DNA from: Manduca sexta
Taxonomy: Eukaryota; Arthropoda; Insecta; Lepidoptera; Sphingidae
Length of the DNA stretch: 64,000 bases
Direction of reading: 5' to 3'
NCBI RefSeq assembly: GCF_014839805.1
Contig: NC_051124.1
Coordinates: 6,138,001 to 6,202,000, forward strand
Below the pieces are notes generated by a model. The model was not told where the DNA came from and did not search any database. It worked only from the letters and a program-made list of their open reading frames with translations. Both the position numbers and the translations under genes were made by a program. This document shows positions 63,401-64,000 of the stretch, piece after piece (positions within the stretch are counted from its first letter, which is position 1; the number at the start of each line of letters is the position of its first letter).

Positions 63401-64000
63401 AGCCAACAAAATGTCAAGTTAGTAGCATTCAACTTAACATCAGTAGTTGTATTCGTAGTTACAATATCCTTTTAATAACAAATATTAAGTTACAAAGGTC
63501 CAACTTCAACCGCATTATGAGTGGTTTTATAAAAATGCTATAAAAAACACTACCACTTTAAATAAAAACGTCGCCTCATGTTATGAGCCAAAAATTCCTT
63601 AGAAAACCAATCTATAGAAAATAGTTTATGACTTAAAATTCTGTGAGTAAGAGTTATTCGTCATTTCTCACGGAGTGACCCACTTTTTCGTTTACTAGTG
63701 TTTACAAGTATATAATTGTCATATTCTCGATGTAGAGTATAAAATTTCTTTGTATGTTATCTTTCTAATTTAATCAAAACAAATATTTAATTAATAATTC
63801 ACGTGACGAATTGTCTTATTGAAATCAGATCACTGTTTCACTATACCTTAGAAAATATAAATAATAAGACCCAGGTCAATGTCAGATAATACAAGTTGAG
63901 ATAAGCAGAAATGTACAATAAAACAATTATTATTCATTTTATTTACAATATACCTAGTCTTGCCATAAATATTGTAATAAAGAAAAAAGAAAATTGTTAA
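60407..64000. other. No gene seen
   Basis: AT-rich to the window end. Apart from the repeat fragment at 61255, no splice-bounded coding stretch or RNA gene is apparent. Confidence 0.5.
61255..61375 (+). repeat. Retrotransposon 3'-end fragment
   Basis: AGTTTCTTGCCCGTTCTTCT, then TGAGAACTACTTTCCGA and an AATAAA near the end, is a stretch I know as a common interspersed repeat in moth and butterfly genomes, thought to be a LINE 3' end. No adjoining reverse transcriptase is present. Confidence 0.45.

Noticed and set aside
1..64000. CRISPR arrays, bacterial operons, viral or long retrotransposon coding sequence
   Set aside because: No spaced direct repeats of the right form, no gene clusters, and no long reverse transcriptase, integrase, transposase or helicase frames were seen.

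Overview
The window looks like nuclear DNA of a moth or butterfly (Lepidoptera). It is AT-rich, with long stretches without genes and small CpG-rich patches. It carries several copies of a tRNA-derived SINE of lepidopteran type and non-autonomous Helitrons that start with TC and end with a GC-rich hairpin plus CTAG. This placement rests on recognising repeat families and on the insect-like proteins; no species can be named from sequence alone.

Two protein-coding genes are well supported, both on the minus strand. A dithiol glutaredoxin (CPYC active site) is split into three exons at 41643-41497, 39308-39204 and 38014-37916 and encodes 116 residues. A clavesin-like CRAL-TRIO lipid-transfer protein of 330 residues is encoded by one uninterrupted exon at 57722-56730, below a CpG-rich promoter patch. 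The two genes have no obvious functional link.

The rest is mostly non-coding. Several CpG-rich patches look like promoters or first exons of genes whose remaining exons I could not find. The best is a minus-strand TATA plus initiator pair spaced 31 bp apart near 33465-33496, followed by an ATG-less exon and a GTAAGG donor. Candidate first or early exons on the minus strand lie at 34859-34812, 29549-29397 and 453-335, and on the plus strand at 9538-9605. These are inferences from splice signals and base composition, not recognised proteins.

Mobile DNA is all non-autonomous or truncated. There are two near-complete Helitrons (25295-26112 minus; 44384-45398 plus, with five internal tandem copies of about 123 bp). 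A third, decayed Helitron in glutaredoxin intron 2 is split by a SINE with a 13-bp target duplication. There are six SINE copies or fragments, three foldback/MITE-like elements, a pair of about 300-bp repeats in opposite orientation near 43.2 and 60.1 kb, and a poly(A)-tailed retro-insert with a 15-bp target duplication at 49461-49778. Several compact hairpins (28415, 48302, 51010, 58663) are unexplained by these elements. I saw no long transposon, viral, rRNA, tRNA or CRISPR sequence, and no convincing previously undescribed system.
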